Positions 12,401 through 23,581 of a DNA stretch of 64,000 nt are shown in pieces. The notes under the pieces are model-generated. The model saw nothing but the letters and a program-made list of their open reading frames with translations, searched no databases and had not been told where the DNA came from. Origin of the DNA: Agaricus subrufescens. Lineage: Eukaryota > Basidiomycota > Agaricomycetes > Agaricales > Agaricaceae. Positions within the stretch are counted from its first letter, which is position 1; each line of letters starts with the position of its first letter. The DNA lies in assembly GCA_029945375.1 (NCBI GenBank), contig CM057057.1, forward strand, positions 4,650,001 through 4,714,000, written 5' to 3'. A program made the position numbers and the translations under genes.

Positions 12401-14044
12401 AATTGCAGCAATGCCTTCAGGCATCTTGATACAATGTTGTTCAACTTTCTGAGTTGAATATGAGACAATGAACACTCAAAAGGTGTTAATATCGAACTTT
12501 GTCATGCATGTACCCTTGGAGGTCTATGCTCTCTTCATTCCGGATTTCAATGCGACTGATATGTAAACCGTCTACGAGATTTTGGACGGCTTCTGGATCT
12601 TTACCCGGCGTGGCCGTCAACGCAATGAGCCGAAAGTGAGGATTTTTGGCCATCATATGGCGTACAATCTGGTTGTACGCATAGTCGCCCGTAGCTCTAT
12701 GCGCCTCGTCTTGCCAGTAGTGAGCGAGAAAAGAACAATATATTCAAATACAACGCCTTACCGACTATCAGAAGAATAATATCCATAACATCACAGTTCT
12801 GGCTTGTGAGATCGTTCATTAAGGTTTGTGGAGTCATGTAAAAAACCCGTTTTTCCCTCCACTAGTAAAATAACAGGTTATTAGAGTTCAATATATGCTA
12901 AGTATTGGCAGCTAACCAGCTTTTCCCGTTTGGCTTTCGGGACCTCGCCAGTCATCTCTGCCGCATCGCTGCCTGGGATGCCGCAGGACTTATGAGAAGC
13001 GTGTATCTGTTGGGCAACGAGGGGTCTTGTAGGCGCCACAAAAACCACTTTGCCATCTGGGAACCACCTATAATCTGACAGTCGGGTTGAGTCAGAGTTG
13101 AGTCAGAATGAGTTTAATGGAGTAAAATTTAAACTCACAATTTAACATAATCACTCCGGCAATGAAAGTTTTCCCCATGCCTGTTGGCACGGAAACGATG
13201 GTATTTTCAAACAATGAATGTTTGACGATGTTATATTGGAAGTCTCGTTTGGGTTTGTTCAAAGGATAAAGCCAGTGTTTCGCCTCGAGTAGGTCTGGTT
13301 TGAGTTTCATAGGAGGTGGCTGCATAGTCTGTGAGTTATGCGCACAAGTTCATAGGTTCAAACTCACAGGCCTAGTTAGAGAGGAGAATCAAAGCAGAGT
13401 TAACACTGATAAATGACATGCAGAAGTAAACATACCTATCTAGAGAAAGGTATACTTGGGTCAGTCTCATGGAGCAGCTTCAGCTAGTTTCCAAGCTTAC
13501 CTGGTGGCACAAATGGAGCGGGAAATTGTTCAAACTCAACCTGTTCCTCTTCCTCAGATCCCTCGAACTGTCTACCTTTCCCCTTCTTCCTCTGCCCTGT
13601 CTTGGCGAAGGCGGTCTGATCCCAGACCTTGGTCTTCTTGGGTCTTGATCCGAAAATATTGCGGGGACTTGAGACTGTTCGTTGTACACCACGAGAAGAT
13701 CCTGACCTGCTTTGCTGGGGGGTGCTAGTGAGGATATCTCCACGCAACGTTGTCTGTCTCATAGACCCGATGCTAGGTTTAGGCTTGTCCATATTGGCAT
13801 ATGAATCAGCAATGAAGGCATCCAATTTCTCTATTTCATCCTCGTCCAAGTCAAGCGTGAGGTCATAGAACGAGGCTTCCTTGATTGGTGATTTCTTTTT
13901 GGACGGTGTGGTGGTACGGGTTGGAGCTACAGCATTTGTAACTTTGGATGAGGTCGAGGCCGCATACGCCGCCTCTATAGCATCAATCTGTTCAAAATCC
14001 ACCGCGTCGAACGGGTCGTCGTCGAAATAACCATCTGAGCTCAT
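9414..14044 (-). CDS. MPH1: ATP-dependent DNA helicase Mph1/FANCM
   Basis: Superfamily-2 3'-5' DNA helicase of the FANCM family. It unwinds D-loops and remodels stalled forks, steering recombination away from crossovers. The start is the ATG at 14044 ([13 protein letters not shown]), the usual fungal Mph1 opening; the frame stays open upstream but only with a TTG. Helicase motifs across several exons are [13 protein letters not shown] (Walker A), [15 protein letters not shown] (Ia), [16 protein letters not shown] (Walker B), ALTATPG (III), [14 protein letters not shown] (V) and QRFGRTGR (VI), the last reached by splicing at about 11417-11470. A long Lys/Ser-rich C-terminal region (about 9414-11200) is probably disordered and a protein-docking platform, as in other Mph1 proteins. 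It carries acidic/Ser patches ([17 protein letters not shown], resembling SUMO-interacting motifs). The gene diverges from the G-patch gene across 127 bases. Confidence 0.93.
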
Positions 14045-14171
14045 AGAGGGAGAGGCAGGGATGATGGATGACTGACTGGAAAGGTCGAGCAATTACCGGA
14101 CGCGTCAGTCACGTGCTGCGTGTCGATCAGTTCCCCGGAGCAGACTAGCTTTCCCACTCGACGCTATCACA

Positions 14172-15754
14172 ATGTCCGAGAGCTCAATAGCTCGCTGGAA
14201 TGCCATTCCCATGGCTCGGGCAGAGGGCCAAGAATCCCCCTTAAAGGTACTCTACCACCCCTTCTTCTCTCCGACATAGCGTTGCATACTTCCCTCTTTC
14301 CCTGTTCCCGTATATTCCCAGCGCAAGAGGCAGGATGACGAGATGGACGAAGACGACGACGACGTATCTCTCATCTCGCGTTCTCCCTCTCCAGACTGCG
14401 GAGCTATGGACGTTGATCCGAACGACCATATCTCCAAGTACGATGAATTCATCCGCAAGCCCGTCCACGAAACCATAACAGTCGACAGCAAAATCAAACC
14501 CACCAACAAGGGTTTTGCCCTACTTGCCAAGATGGGATGGTCAGAAGGTCAACCAGTGGGCCTCTCAGGAGATGGTAGGTGAAGATCAGCGTTTCATCCT
14601 CGTCTTTGATCATATGGTATGAAGGTCGCGTGGATCCCATTCCATTCGAAATCAAGTACGACTCCACTGGGCTCGGTAAGACAACACAAGATGTCCGCAT
14701 GATTGAAGAAACTGTCTCGCAACGCCGTGAACTCGATTCCGAACGCCAGACAAAGGAGACGGACGAGCAGCGGAGGGCTCGTGAGGTATTCCCTCTCCAC
14801 ATGCACATTTCTGATTGATCAGCTGATCCAATCTTAAATTAGGACGCTGTCGCTCGCAAAGCTGCGGTCAAAGATGAGGTATCCAACGCCATCCGACCCT
14901 TTTATTGCATGCTCTGCGACAAACAATTCCAAAATGTTGCTCAATACGACGAACATACTAACTCTTATGCCCATCACCACAAGGCCAGATACAAAGACAT
15001 GCAAGCTAATGCCAGACCACAAGCCCAAGAAGATATTGACAAGCGCAAGGAGAAGGAACGCAAACGTGAAGAACGCGAACTGCGCAAGATCGCAGCCGCA
15101 GCCGGCATCAGAGTATCAAAGGCGACTCCAACCGTACCTCCTCCGGCTGCAGTCACTCCTATGGCCATAACAGCAGAATCTGATGGTGGAAGCGACAAGA
15201 AACGGGGATGGGCTTCTGTCGGCGATGCCTCTACAACGGTCACCGCACCCTCCACCGGTTTCAAAAAGTCAGGTTGGGCGACTGTTGGATCTGCCTCAAC
15301 TTCACAGCCCCCACCAGCATCTGAACAATCGAGATCTTCAGATTGGGCGCCAGCACCATCAGGGTCCAAATCTCCACAACCTCCGATGACTTCGTCACCC
15401 CAGCGCCAAACAAGCCATACACCCTCTTTTCGGACAGGAGGGTGGACCTCACTTGATACTGGGAGTGTGAATCAAAATCCGCCGCCCGCCACACACTCGC
15501 ACCCCTCATTGTTGCCACCATCCCCACCATCCCCACCACCACCGGCCCCATCATCACATCCTGTATCAGGAGATAGGGGTTCCTGGGCGCCCTCATCCGC
15601 GACACCCGTTTCTCACCAACCTGAAGGACCTGAACCCCATACGCCCGATCTAGTTGCATCCGCGCCTGTGCCGAATCCCTCGCCCAACCCACCAGCGGTG
15701 CCCGTACGTTCAGGTTGGCAAAAGTTCCAGGCAAAGAACAATAAACGGAAATAA
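14172..15754 (+). CDS. G-patch and C2H2 zinc finger protein (GPATCH8-like)
   Basis: Probable nuclear RNA-processing factor. The start at 14172 gives MSESSIARWNAIPMARAEG; a small intron near 14247-14322 leads to an acidic stretch (DEDDDDVSLISRSPSP). The G-patch spans KGFALLAKMGWSEGQPVGL to YDSTGLGK, with its glycines conserved; such domains activate DEAH-box helicases of the spliceosome and ribosome pathway. Next comes a charged helix (ETVSQRRELDSERQTKE) and a C2H2 finger of the matrin/U1 type, YCMLCDKQFQNVAQYDEH, followed by the HHHKARYKDM helix. The C-terminal half is low complexity, with several copies of a short Trp-containing word (RGWASVG, SGWATVG, SDWAPAP, GGWTSL, SGWQKF). G-patch plus this finger is the GPATCH8/ZNF-type arrangement. 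Function of the Trp repeats is unknown. Confidence 0.87.
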
Positions 15755-16251
15755 TGACATCCGTCATAAATCAATCTGAACATTACCTGTCTTATTCTGT
15801 ACAGCTCGCCGCTATCTTGTAATTCTAGAACGCCAACAACGATCTTCACCTTTCCTTCTCCCCTCCCCCATCTTCCCGATGTTTTATTCAAGTGGTAATT
15901 GAAGTCGATTGAATGCTTTGCATTAGATAGTTGTTTCTTTTTGCTATAAGTAAATATATGACTAGCTAGCTACAGTTGAGGAAGTAAAAAAAAAACAAGG
16001 AAACTTGAACACTGAACAGCCCAACACGAAAGGGAGAAATGAACTTTGCCCGCTGCACAAACGCAAGGATAAACTGTGGTCATGACAGAAACACCGCCAG
16101 GTATATCGTGCTGAATGAAAATTGGATTAAAGTGTGATGACAAGAACAAGACACGTTGTCGCAGCGGGAAGTCCATTGGATGAGAATATACAGATCGTAA
16201 TAAACAAGTGAGGAAAAGAGGGAAGAAAGAGGAAAAGAAAACGCTTGAAAT
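15755..16251. other. Convergent 3' intergenic stretch
   Basis: About 500 bases between the stops of the G-patch gene (+) and BDF1 (-), AT-rich with short A tracts (15985-15995). No gene seen; presumably the two 3' UTRs. Confidence 0.55.
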
Positions 16252-19002
16252 CTACTCCGAATCGCTACCCGAGCTGTCCGAATCACTCGAATCGGAAGAA
16301 TGATCACTGTCAACATTCCGAGTCGTCGTTGCAGGTCCAGATCCCACAGGCTGTTCGAAGAGTGCCATGCGTTGTTCCAGTTGCCGAATCTTCTCAGCCT
16401 CGACATCTTCGTCCATGCTCTTTCTTTTAAGACCACCAGTTCCTGTGCCCTTGTTCGGTCGGTTCCGTTTCGATGGCTGCGCCCGTAGTGGTCGGATTAC
16501 AAAATTATACAGCTTTGTCAGAACTGCTGCTGGAAGCGTATCAATTTCCAGCTCAATTTCTTCCGTGCTCTGATGATATGAATTAAAACAGGGTTGGACA
16601 CCAGATTGTAAAAGAGACTTACATCGCGAATCTCGGGAACTCCCTCATGAATGATTTGAATGACCTTTTCAAGCTTTGTTCCATCAAGTTTACCGATAGA
16701 TTCGCTCAAATCCTTCTTCTGCTCAAAAGTCAAAACATCATCATCAGCAATAGGTTTCTTGCTCTTTTTCTTGCTAGGTTGCGACTTCGGTTGTTTCGAA
16801 GGAGCTTTTGATGTTGACGCCACAGGTGCCTTCTCGCGTCGCTCCTCTTTTTTCTTCTTGGCAGGTTTACTTTTGAGGGACGTTAAGGTATTCTGAAGCA
16901 TTTCCATCCTTTGCTCAATATCAGCAATTTGACCTAAGCATATCCATTAATATCCATATAAGAGTCCCTAAAAAGAGAACTCACGCTGGCGATCATCATC
17001 CTCACTATCCTCCTCGTCTTCACTCTCGGTAATTTCACGAAGGGGGGGAAGGTTTTTCCATTTCTCCTCGAATAGCCGCTGGAGATCAGCACCAGCGATC
17101 TGGACAGGTGTCCCGACCGGGTTGAACAAGAAACAGTTTTTGATCATGAGCTTGAAGTCGGCATAAAAGTCCTTCGCGGTAGGATATTCATTATTGTCAA
17201 GCTTCCGTCGCATAGTCGATAGATCCATAGGCTTTTTCACGACTTTAGGATACATCGGTAAATCCATCTTTACCCAGTCTGACGATGGCAAATATGTTAT
17301 AATCAGTGAGTAAACGAGGGACAGGGTACCTACCAACAGGCTCGTAGAAAGGACTCGCAACATTATAATGCTGTTTTCGATTTAGGTCCGAAAGAATCTT
17401 GCCGCAATACTTCAACTGCTCAGCCGTACCATCATCCTTCACCCTCTTACCCTTGCGATTCTTCTTTGGTGCATCCACGTAGGGGAGATCCTTCGAGGGT
17501 GGTGGGTGAATCTCACGTTTAGGTCTTCCGATTGCTTCGTTTTCATTTCGGCGAATGACGGGCATCGTTGTAGAGAGGCGACGAGCAGGTGGTACCTTCT
17601 GTTGTTTAGGAGGGGCAGATACTGGCTGCGGAGGTGGTGGTGTAGGCTTCTTGGGAGGGGGAGGAGGTTTGACCTATTGAGATGTCAAGCCACAGCCGCT
17701 TAAAACGAAATGAATACCCACTTCTGGCGGAGGCATAGCCGGTGGCATGTGTTTTATCTGTTTGTCAAAGATCTCCTCGACTCGCTTGCCCATTGCAGCA
17801 ATGGCATGGTCCGGACCATTAAAAGTAACGCAATTGTAGAATATGAGACGAACATCGGTCACAAACTCATCAGCATTGTTATAACGAGGGTTCTCAGGAT
17901 TGGGATCGGGCTTCTGCGGGTTAGAGCTCGCCAACTTGCGCTCAATGGTCGAAAGATCCATCGGTTGCTTTATGATCGAGAAGTAGTGCGGAATGTTAAG
18001 CGCAACAGGGTCGACTGGTCGTAGGAACGGGGCAGCGTCCTTGATTTTTTTGAGACTGCGGACAGTTGACTGGCAAAAACGTAGCTGGGCACTTGTAAGT
18101 GTAGATGGCCCAGAGGGGGTGGAGGACGGTGGTATAGGTGCAGACATGGGTGGTACAGATGTGCCTGTTGTCGTGGCGCTTTGTGGGGGAACGGGACTCG
18201 GAGCAGTGGAGGCCGGCGGTGGTGTTGCAGACTTGCGGTAGAAGGAGATTTTGTTGAGTACGCATAACGAAAGTGGAGAGACACAAAGACGACTTACATG
18301 AGCCAATGACGCTTGGTCCGCGTCTGAATGCACCCTAGGTCTCTTCGCCGGTGGAGGTTTGAGCTCATCATCATCAGCCTGAGAAAGCGTAGAGACGCCG
18401 CTAGCATCGATCTCGCCGATAGAAGCCTCCGCAGTGGGAGGGGATGTTGGTGGGCCGACATTGCCATCCTCCATATGGATATCCGCATCATGATGGACAC
18501 CATTGGGAACGGATAGCTGCTCGGCCATGGTGACGTCTTCTAGCGAGTCGCCTGTCTGCGGAGGGGGAGTGGCGAGAAGGGGATCAACGGGAATGACGGC
18601 TAGATAGGATTCCAAAAAAAATTGATGAGAGTGGGCGGTCATGGGACAAGAAAAAGATGGACCTGGATCGGCAACAGTGCCGTTCTGCGCGTCCACCGAC
18701 GCGGCATCAATTGTCGTCACTGCTGGCTTGCTGTCGACAGTTGCGATAGGTTTGATTGAAATGGGCTCAGGATGGACGCCGCCCTCCTGTTCATGAAACT
18801 CAGCATCTATCTTAACGTCAGGAGCGGCGGCATTTGAGACAGGGGTTGCGGGGGAGTCTAGTGCTGGGGAGCTTGGATCACGCTGGAGACCGCCGTTGAG
18901 CTTTGCGACGCCATTGGCATTGCCGTTGGTGAGGGGAGCGGGGACGACGTCGGGGGTGATGGGGTCGGTGTGACCAGAATCTACAGAATGCTCATGGTTC
19001 AT
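16252..19002 (-). CDS. BDF1: BET-family double bromodomain protein
   Basis: Chromatin reader of acetylated histones and a TFIID/SWR1 partner in fungi. The start at 19002 (MNHEHSVDSGHTD) precedes a long Pro/Ser-rich N-terminal part. Bromodomain 1 runs from LRFCQSTVRSLKKIKDAAPF to EEIFDKQIKHMP, with the WPF-equivalent region APFLRPVDP, PMDLSTIERKL and the acetyl-lysine-binding asparagine in YNCVTFNG. Bromodomain 2 runs from LKYCGKILSDL through ASPFYEPVDW, PMDLSTMRRKL and KNCFLFNPVG to FEEKWKNLP. A coiled segment (EQRMEMLQNTL) and the extra-terminal domain follow: LTFEQKKDLSESIGKLDG, EIELEIDTLPAAVLTKLYNF. The tail KRKSMDEDVEAEKIRQLEQR and a Ser/Asp run ending SGSDSE are typical of BET proteins. 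All expected domains are present in order, so the gene looks intact. Confidence 0.94.
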
Positions 19003-19191
19003 AATTGGAACGTGACGGTCACGGTGTGACGGAGAGAGGACAAGGGAAGATTTTTGGGGAGTTAGGGGGATCGGAGGTAGCTAGGTCTTTATAGTCCTCG
19101 AAATTTAAGGTTCAGATCTCCCGCGCAGGGGCCACCCTCCCTCAACATCGCTCCCTCCCCGCCCTGCCACGGCGTCGCACACGGCTCTATG

Positions 19192-19205
19192 CCCAGGCGC
19201 CTGGG
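19192..19205. repeat. 14-base perfect palindrome upstream of BDF1
   Basis: The word cccaggcgcctggg reads the same on both strands. It sits about 190 bases upstream of the BDF1 start and 20 bases upstream, on the plus strand, of the WDR70 stop codon. It could be a binding site for a dimeric regulator of BDF1 or part of the WDR70 3' end; nothing in the sequence decides. Confidence 0.45.
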
Positions 19206-19224
19206 CCAGGTCCGCCGCCACGGC

Positions 19225-21841
19225 CTACTCGTCTTTCTCTTCTTCCTCGGCGTCCTCAGCGAACACGGGCTTCGGTTGCGTCGCTGTCCAGGCTGCAACA
19301 AGGTTTCGGAAAAAACCGCCACGTCAGTCAAACATCACGTAAACATGTGAATATTGCTAAAATTGGGCCGTCACGTGCACAGATATGGCCTGCCGACACC
19401 GGCAGGCACCCGCTTTTGAGTCTGCGACTGTGCACGGCGAGGCCCAGCGTCGGCCGGAAGAGAACACACACCTTTTGTCCACACCGGGTTGTTGTCCACC
19501 TCTTCAGCATACTTGAGCAGCGCCTCGCGTGGCTAGACGAAAAAACATCCCATCAGTATCAGACCCCAACAGGGATAAGGTAGACCACCCTAGCGCCACC
19601 TGGTGGCAGGCGACCTGATATGGGTGGATCGAGGGGCTACGCAAGACCGGATGTCGAGGGTTTTGTCCACGGCCAGGCATCCTTGTGAAGCAAGACGGGC
19701 CTCACGCAACCCACGATCAAGGCCTCCCCGTCGTCGAGAAAAAGGAGAAGCGGGAATAATGGCAAAGGGACGATCACTATGGCAGCAACACTTACATCTT
19801 CGTCCCGCGTAGTATCCCTGACCAAATTTTGCACAACATGCTGTGTGGCACTTGCACCCACTCTTCCCCCCTTTCCAGGCCCAGTAACTGGAAGCTCTGG
19901 TCTCCTGCTCTTCCTCGGATCCAACCTATCCTTCTCGCGTTTACGTTTCGTCCCTCGGCCAGGATCCATGTCGCGGAACATTGGCAAAGCATGAGGCGTG
20001 ATAATGTGCGGAGCGGTTACTGCATCGGACATGTCTTCCACGGTGACCTTCCTCGGCGGCCCCTTGTTGAGTAGGAGCTTGGCGCCATTGAGGGACGTTT
20101 CTGGCGAGTATAGCACGCATATTTCGCCGTTAGAAAGGCCTGTGACAATCTGGTCGGCTGTCAGCGACAACGAATGAAGCAAGTCACATGTGACTCACCT
20201 GATTGATCTTCGAGTGCCAGAACACCCTGACTGGCGTCGCGCCCACCTCTAGCGTTTTCTCAACTTCCAGATTGTCCTTGTGCAGGAAGAGCAGCCGACC
20301 ACGGCCTCCTTTGGCTGTGGCTCCTGCGCCTGTAACAATGTACTTGCCGTCGGGACTAAACACAGCATTCGTATTGGGATACAGTGTGGGCGTCTCGCCC
20401 CGAACAGCAAGGGGCTTCTTGAACGCTCGTAAATCCCAAACTGTCCAAAGAGCCGTCAGCTATACGTTTCATAGCCGACACATTACATACTTTTTACGGT
20501 ATCATCACCACCCCTTGTAACCACTGTCCGCCCATCGACAGAGAAGACGAGCGAACCGGTCTCGGAACCCTTCATATGTGCACCTTCAATCGTCATATTA
20601 GGTCGAGCAAAGTTGGAGTGAGCCTGCCACATATGCAGAGCACCATCAAGGCACGCTGCGCAAGGAAAGTGAGTTGCTTGCGGAAACAGAAAACCGTAAG
20701 TGTATTAAGACGTACCTCCGCCAATGATCCCGCCATCGGGAGAATATCCGCAGGCCAGCACCTTCGTCCGCGCTCCTCGCTCTTTCGACTTTACCACTAT
20801 CACGGTTTTTTGTTTACGCTTATTCTCAACGTCCCATATCCTAAGCAAACTCAGCTTCCGGGTGTAATTAAGTCAGCGGATACACACCGTATAGTCGAGT
20901 CAGCAGATGAAGTAATAAAAGTCTGATTGTCCTTGGGATGCCACGCGCACGCAGTTAGCTCACTAACGTGTCCGCTGAGTTCGACGCTTTAGTACAAATT
21001 CTTGATGGTAAAGCTACTTGGCACTTACGATGTGTTCTTCATATCTCGGATGTAGGGGTCTCCCTTAATGAAAGTTGCCCTAAAGATAGGTTAAGTCTTT
21101 AATAGTCTGTTTTGTCTGCACTAGACGTACTTCTCCTCTCCGTCCCTATCGAATATCTTTGCTTGTATTGTACCAGAAATACATAGGAACTGTTGACCGT
21201 CATTTGAAAACTTCAGGTCATGTATCTGGAAAACCACAATTGGTGGGGTTAGAGAAAGCACGGTAGACAAGTGACGTACATGATACGAGCCGGCAGGCTC
21301 CCAGCTCTTGAATGGCTTGCACCTCATGTCCATGCCACCGAAATCCCAAAGCTTACAGTCGTAATCATGCGAACCTGATACGATTCGAGCACCCGAAGGG
21401 TCGAGAGCGAGCGCCGAGACTACCTTGGTATGGTCCTTGAGAGAGATCTCATGCGTAACGGGGAACTCTGGTGCGGAGTCATTGTCATCCTCGAAATCCG
21501 AGGGGTCATACTCTGGTTCTTCTTGAGCACTCACAGCCTCGCCATTCCCCAATGGTGGTGGTGGTGGTCCAACATCATCCTCCGAGGCGTCTTCTCTTGA
21601 TTGAACCTGAGGGTCTGCTGCACTGAGTTGCCGAGAAGGCCCTGCCACAGATTTTTCTGGTACCAGCGCGTCTTTGGCATCCTGTCCTATATTTGAGTAT
21701 GCGCAAGGGGGTGAGTTGCAAACGTAGACTACAGACCTCGCTTCTTTTGTTCTTGTCAAATCTGTTCGGGTCTAGTTGTTTCTTCTTCGTGGCCTTTCCA
21801 AAGCCAGATATACCCATAGCAGCGAATACATCATCCGACAT
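19225..21841 (-). CDS. WDR70: WD40 repeat protein WDR70
   Basis: Nuclear WD-repeat protein; in animals and fission yeast WDR70 works with the CRL4 ubiquitin ligase on H2B ubiquitination at DNA breaks. The start at 21841 gives MSDDVFAAMGISGFGKATKK, then an acidic linker (YDPSDFEDDNDSAPEFPVTH). WD repeats follow across about ten exons: VVSALALDPSGARIVSG with YDCKLWDFGGMDM, IHDLKFSNDGQQFLCISG with AKIFDRDG, and later LWDLR- and VFSPDGKYIVTGAG-type blades. The family-specific tail is very clear: IITPHALPMFRDMDP, EKDRLDPRKSRRPELPVTGP, GKGGRVGASATQHVV, PREALLKYAEE and QPKPVFAEDAEEEEKDE. The last two introns are long for this window (about 260 and 177 bases). The later one contains a strong GC hairpin at 19388-19407. 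Confidence 0.92.
19388..19407. repeat. Inverted repeat (8-bp stem, 4-base loop) in WDR70 intron
   Basis: gcctgccg, four bases, then its exact complement cggcaggc. It lies inside the last WDR70 intron (about 19297-19473 on the minus strand). A stable GC stem in an intron longer than its neighbours may affect splicing, or may be incidental. Confidence 0.4.
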
Positions 21842-21979
21842 ATTGGAAGGATGAATGTTCGAAGAAATGCGAGTTCATGCGTGCGGGGGGTCGGCGAACC
21901 ATTATGTAATAAATTCAGAAACACCTGTACACTAATTAAAGGGAGTCCGTTCGTCGTCCCCGCTCGGCTTATCTCCTGG

Positions 21980-22534
21980 ATGAGCCAGGGAGCCGTCATG
22001 CGAAAACGGCAGCGGGCTTCATCTCCTCCACCTCCCTCGCCCAGCGTTCCTGAGGAACCCTCTCCAGAGGACGTCATCAATATTCGTACTCTCAAGCGCA
22101 GGCGTGTCGCACCGCCATCACTGGATGGTCAGTCAAGGGGATGGGAGCCACCTCCGGAAGACGAAGGCGAGGAAGAATATACAGCAACAGATGAAGAGGA
22201 TCCCCCTGAGCCTCCGAGCTCATCGAATACGGAATACGCAGCCGTCAACAACGTACTGAAGGAGTTGCACGTTTCCCAAAAGCGCCATCAGCCACAAGCC
22301 CCACCTCGTTCCATGGCCAACAAACTATACCCAGAACTGCTCGATGACCCACACTCAGAAGCATACCCAGCTAAATGCCAGATAGTGTCGGAGTCAGCTC
22401 GTGTGTATGAGCACTACGAAGATGTTAACAGGTGAAGCGTTTGCCTTCCTCTTATGTGGTCTTCAGCTCAACTGTTTGCCGACAGATCTTTGGCATCTGC
22501 ATTCCTCTCTCGCCGAAGGAACACATCCACTTAG
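21980..22534 (+). CDS. Small conserved-looking protein, function unknown
   Basis: Two exons (21980-22431 and 22486-22534) join in frame to 166 residues. No family recognised. The N-terminal part is low complexity, with SPPPPSPSVPEEPSPEDV, a basic patch TLKRRRVAPP (possible nuclear signal) and an acidic run EDEGEEEYTATDEEDPPEPP. The C-terminal third looks folded and more conserved in style: NTEYAAVNNVLKELHVSQ, MANKLYPELLDDPHSE, QIVSESARVYEHYEDVNRSL, ASAFLSRRNTST. The start is uncertain between 21980 (MSQGAV) and 21998 (MRKRQR). It diverges from WDR70 across 138 bases, so the two may be co-expressed. The clean GT..AG intron in a long open frame supports a real gene. Confidence 0.6.
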
Positions 22535-22778
22535 CGTATCTAATATTACCCCTGAAAACCGACGCCGACCTAAATCCCGTTTGATTCACCTTGACTCACT
22601 CGCTCGTGCTTGCCTCTCAATCGCCATCCATTCATCGTATTGTATTGTATGCATTGAATTATATAGCGCATCCTGTACATCTAGTTACTGTCTAATGCTG
22701 TCCCCTCACCTATTCAGATAGAAAAGCTGCTCCCAACGAATTTTTTATAGATATTCATCGCGAAGCCTGGCTTGGGAT

Positions 22779-23488
22779 TCAGATTAACTGGGACACTTGG
22801 CTTACTTTAAGGTCGATGCCACGATTCAACTCCTTTGTCAGCTCTTCGTTGAGTAATTCTCCCATTGCGCGTCCATCACGAGAGTACACCCAATCATCTG
22901 CGCCCTCAGAATAATCGTAGCGTTTTGGGCCGCTATCGAATAGTGATTCAGAACTTCATGTAAACTGCGAGGAAGATGGGAAGCGATACCTGAATGGTGA
23001 TGATAACCATATTTGCTTGTTCGGTGGCTGTTTGTTAATAACATAGGTTCCTTGCTCGCCAAGTCGAAGGGTGAGAACGCCACTCTACAAGTCACATCGT
23101 TAATGCCGAGTTCACGCGTCATAATCACACTCTACATACGTGATATTCCACTTCGTAGTTTGAGTCTCCTATGTCGTCTAGAAGGGCCTCAAGAGATTCC
23201 AATAAGGTGTCCATAGTCGAGTCCGCGAGAACATGGTAGCGTTCCACCGGCAATGTACTAGCCATACCAGAAAATTCTCAGAAATTCAGAAGTCGTCTCT
23301 TGGAGGCATGCTAACCTCTCTTTGACCTGAGGCGGTGGTGTAGCAAACCACCGTTGATGCCTTTGCCCCGCGACAGGAAACACTATGGTAAGACGAGAAG
23401 CATTTGTGACTGTAGAGAGTTTTGTCGAAAATGTTGGACGAGATAATGCAAGGAAACGGCGAGTAGCTTGTCGGAACATGAGTATCAT
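22779..23488 (-). CDS. YFH1: Frataxin, mitochondrial
   Basis: Mitochondrial matrix protein that stimulates cysteine desulfurase Nfs1 on the Isu scaffold in Fe-S cluster assembly. The start at 23488 ([17 protein letters not shown]) or the second Met at 23479 begins a basic, Ser/Arg-rich targeting sequence. Exons then join [19 protein letters not shown] to the acidic ridge [20 protein letters not shown], which in frataxins contacts iron and the assembly complex. The beta sheet has [20 protein letters not shown] and [18 protein letters not shown], the family hallmark with its conserved Trp and QPPNKQIW. The end [20 protein letters not shown] is helix 2. The stop is at 22779. The downstream neighbour in the opposite direction is unrelated, but the gene upstream on the same strand (93 bases away) is also a mitochondrial sulfur protein. 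Confidence 0.94.
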
Positions 23489-23581
23489 AATAATAGTTCA
23501 GGCAGACCCGACAGTCGATTTGATTGGAGTACCCCTAGGGTTAGGGTCTACTAAACTTGCTATCTGAGTGCTACAGCTATT

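Noticed and set aside
14045..14092. N-terminal extension of MPH1 (LDLSSQSSIIPASPS before MSSDGYF)
   Set aside because: The extended frame begins with TTG; the ATG at 14044 matches the usual fungal Mph1 start.
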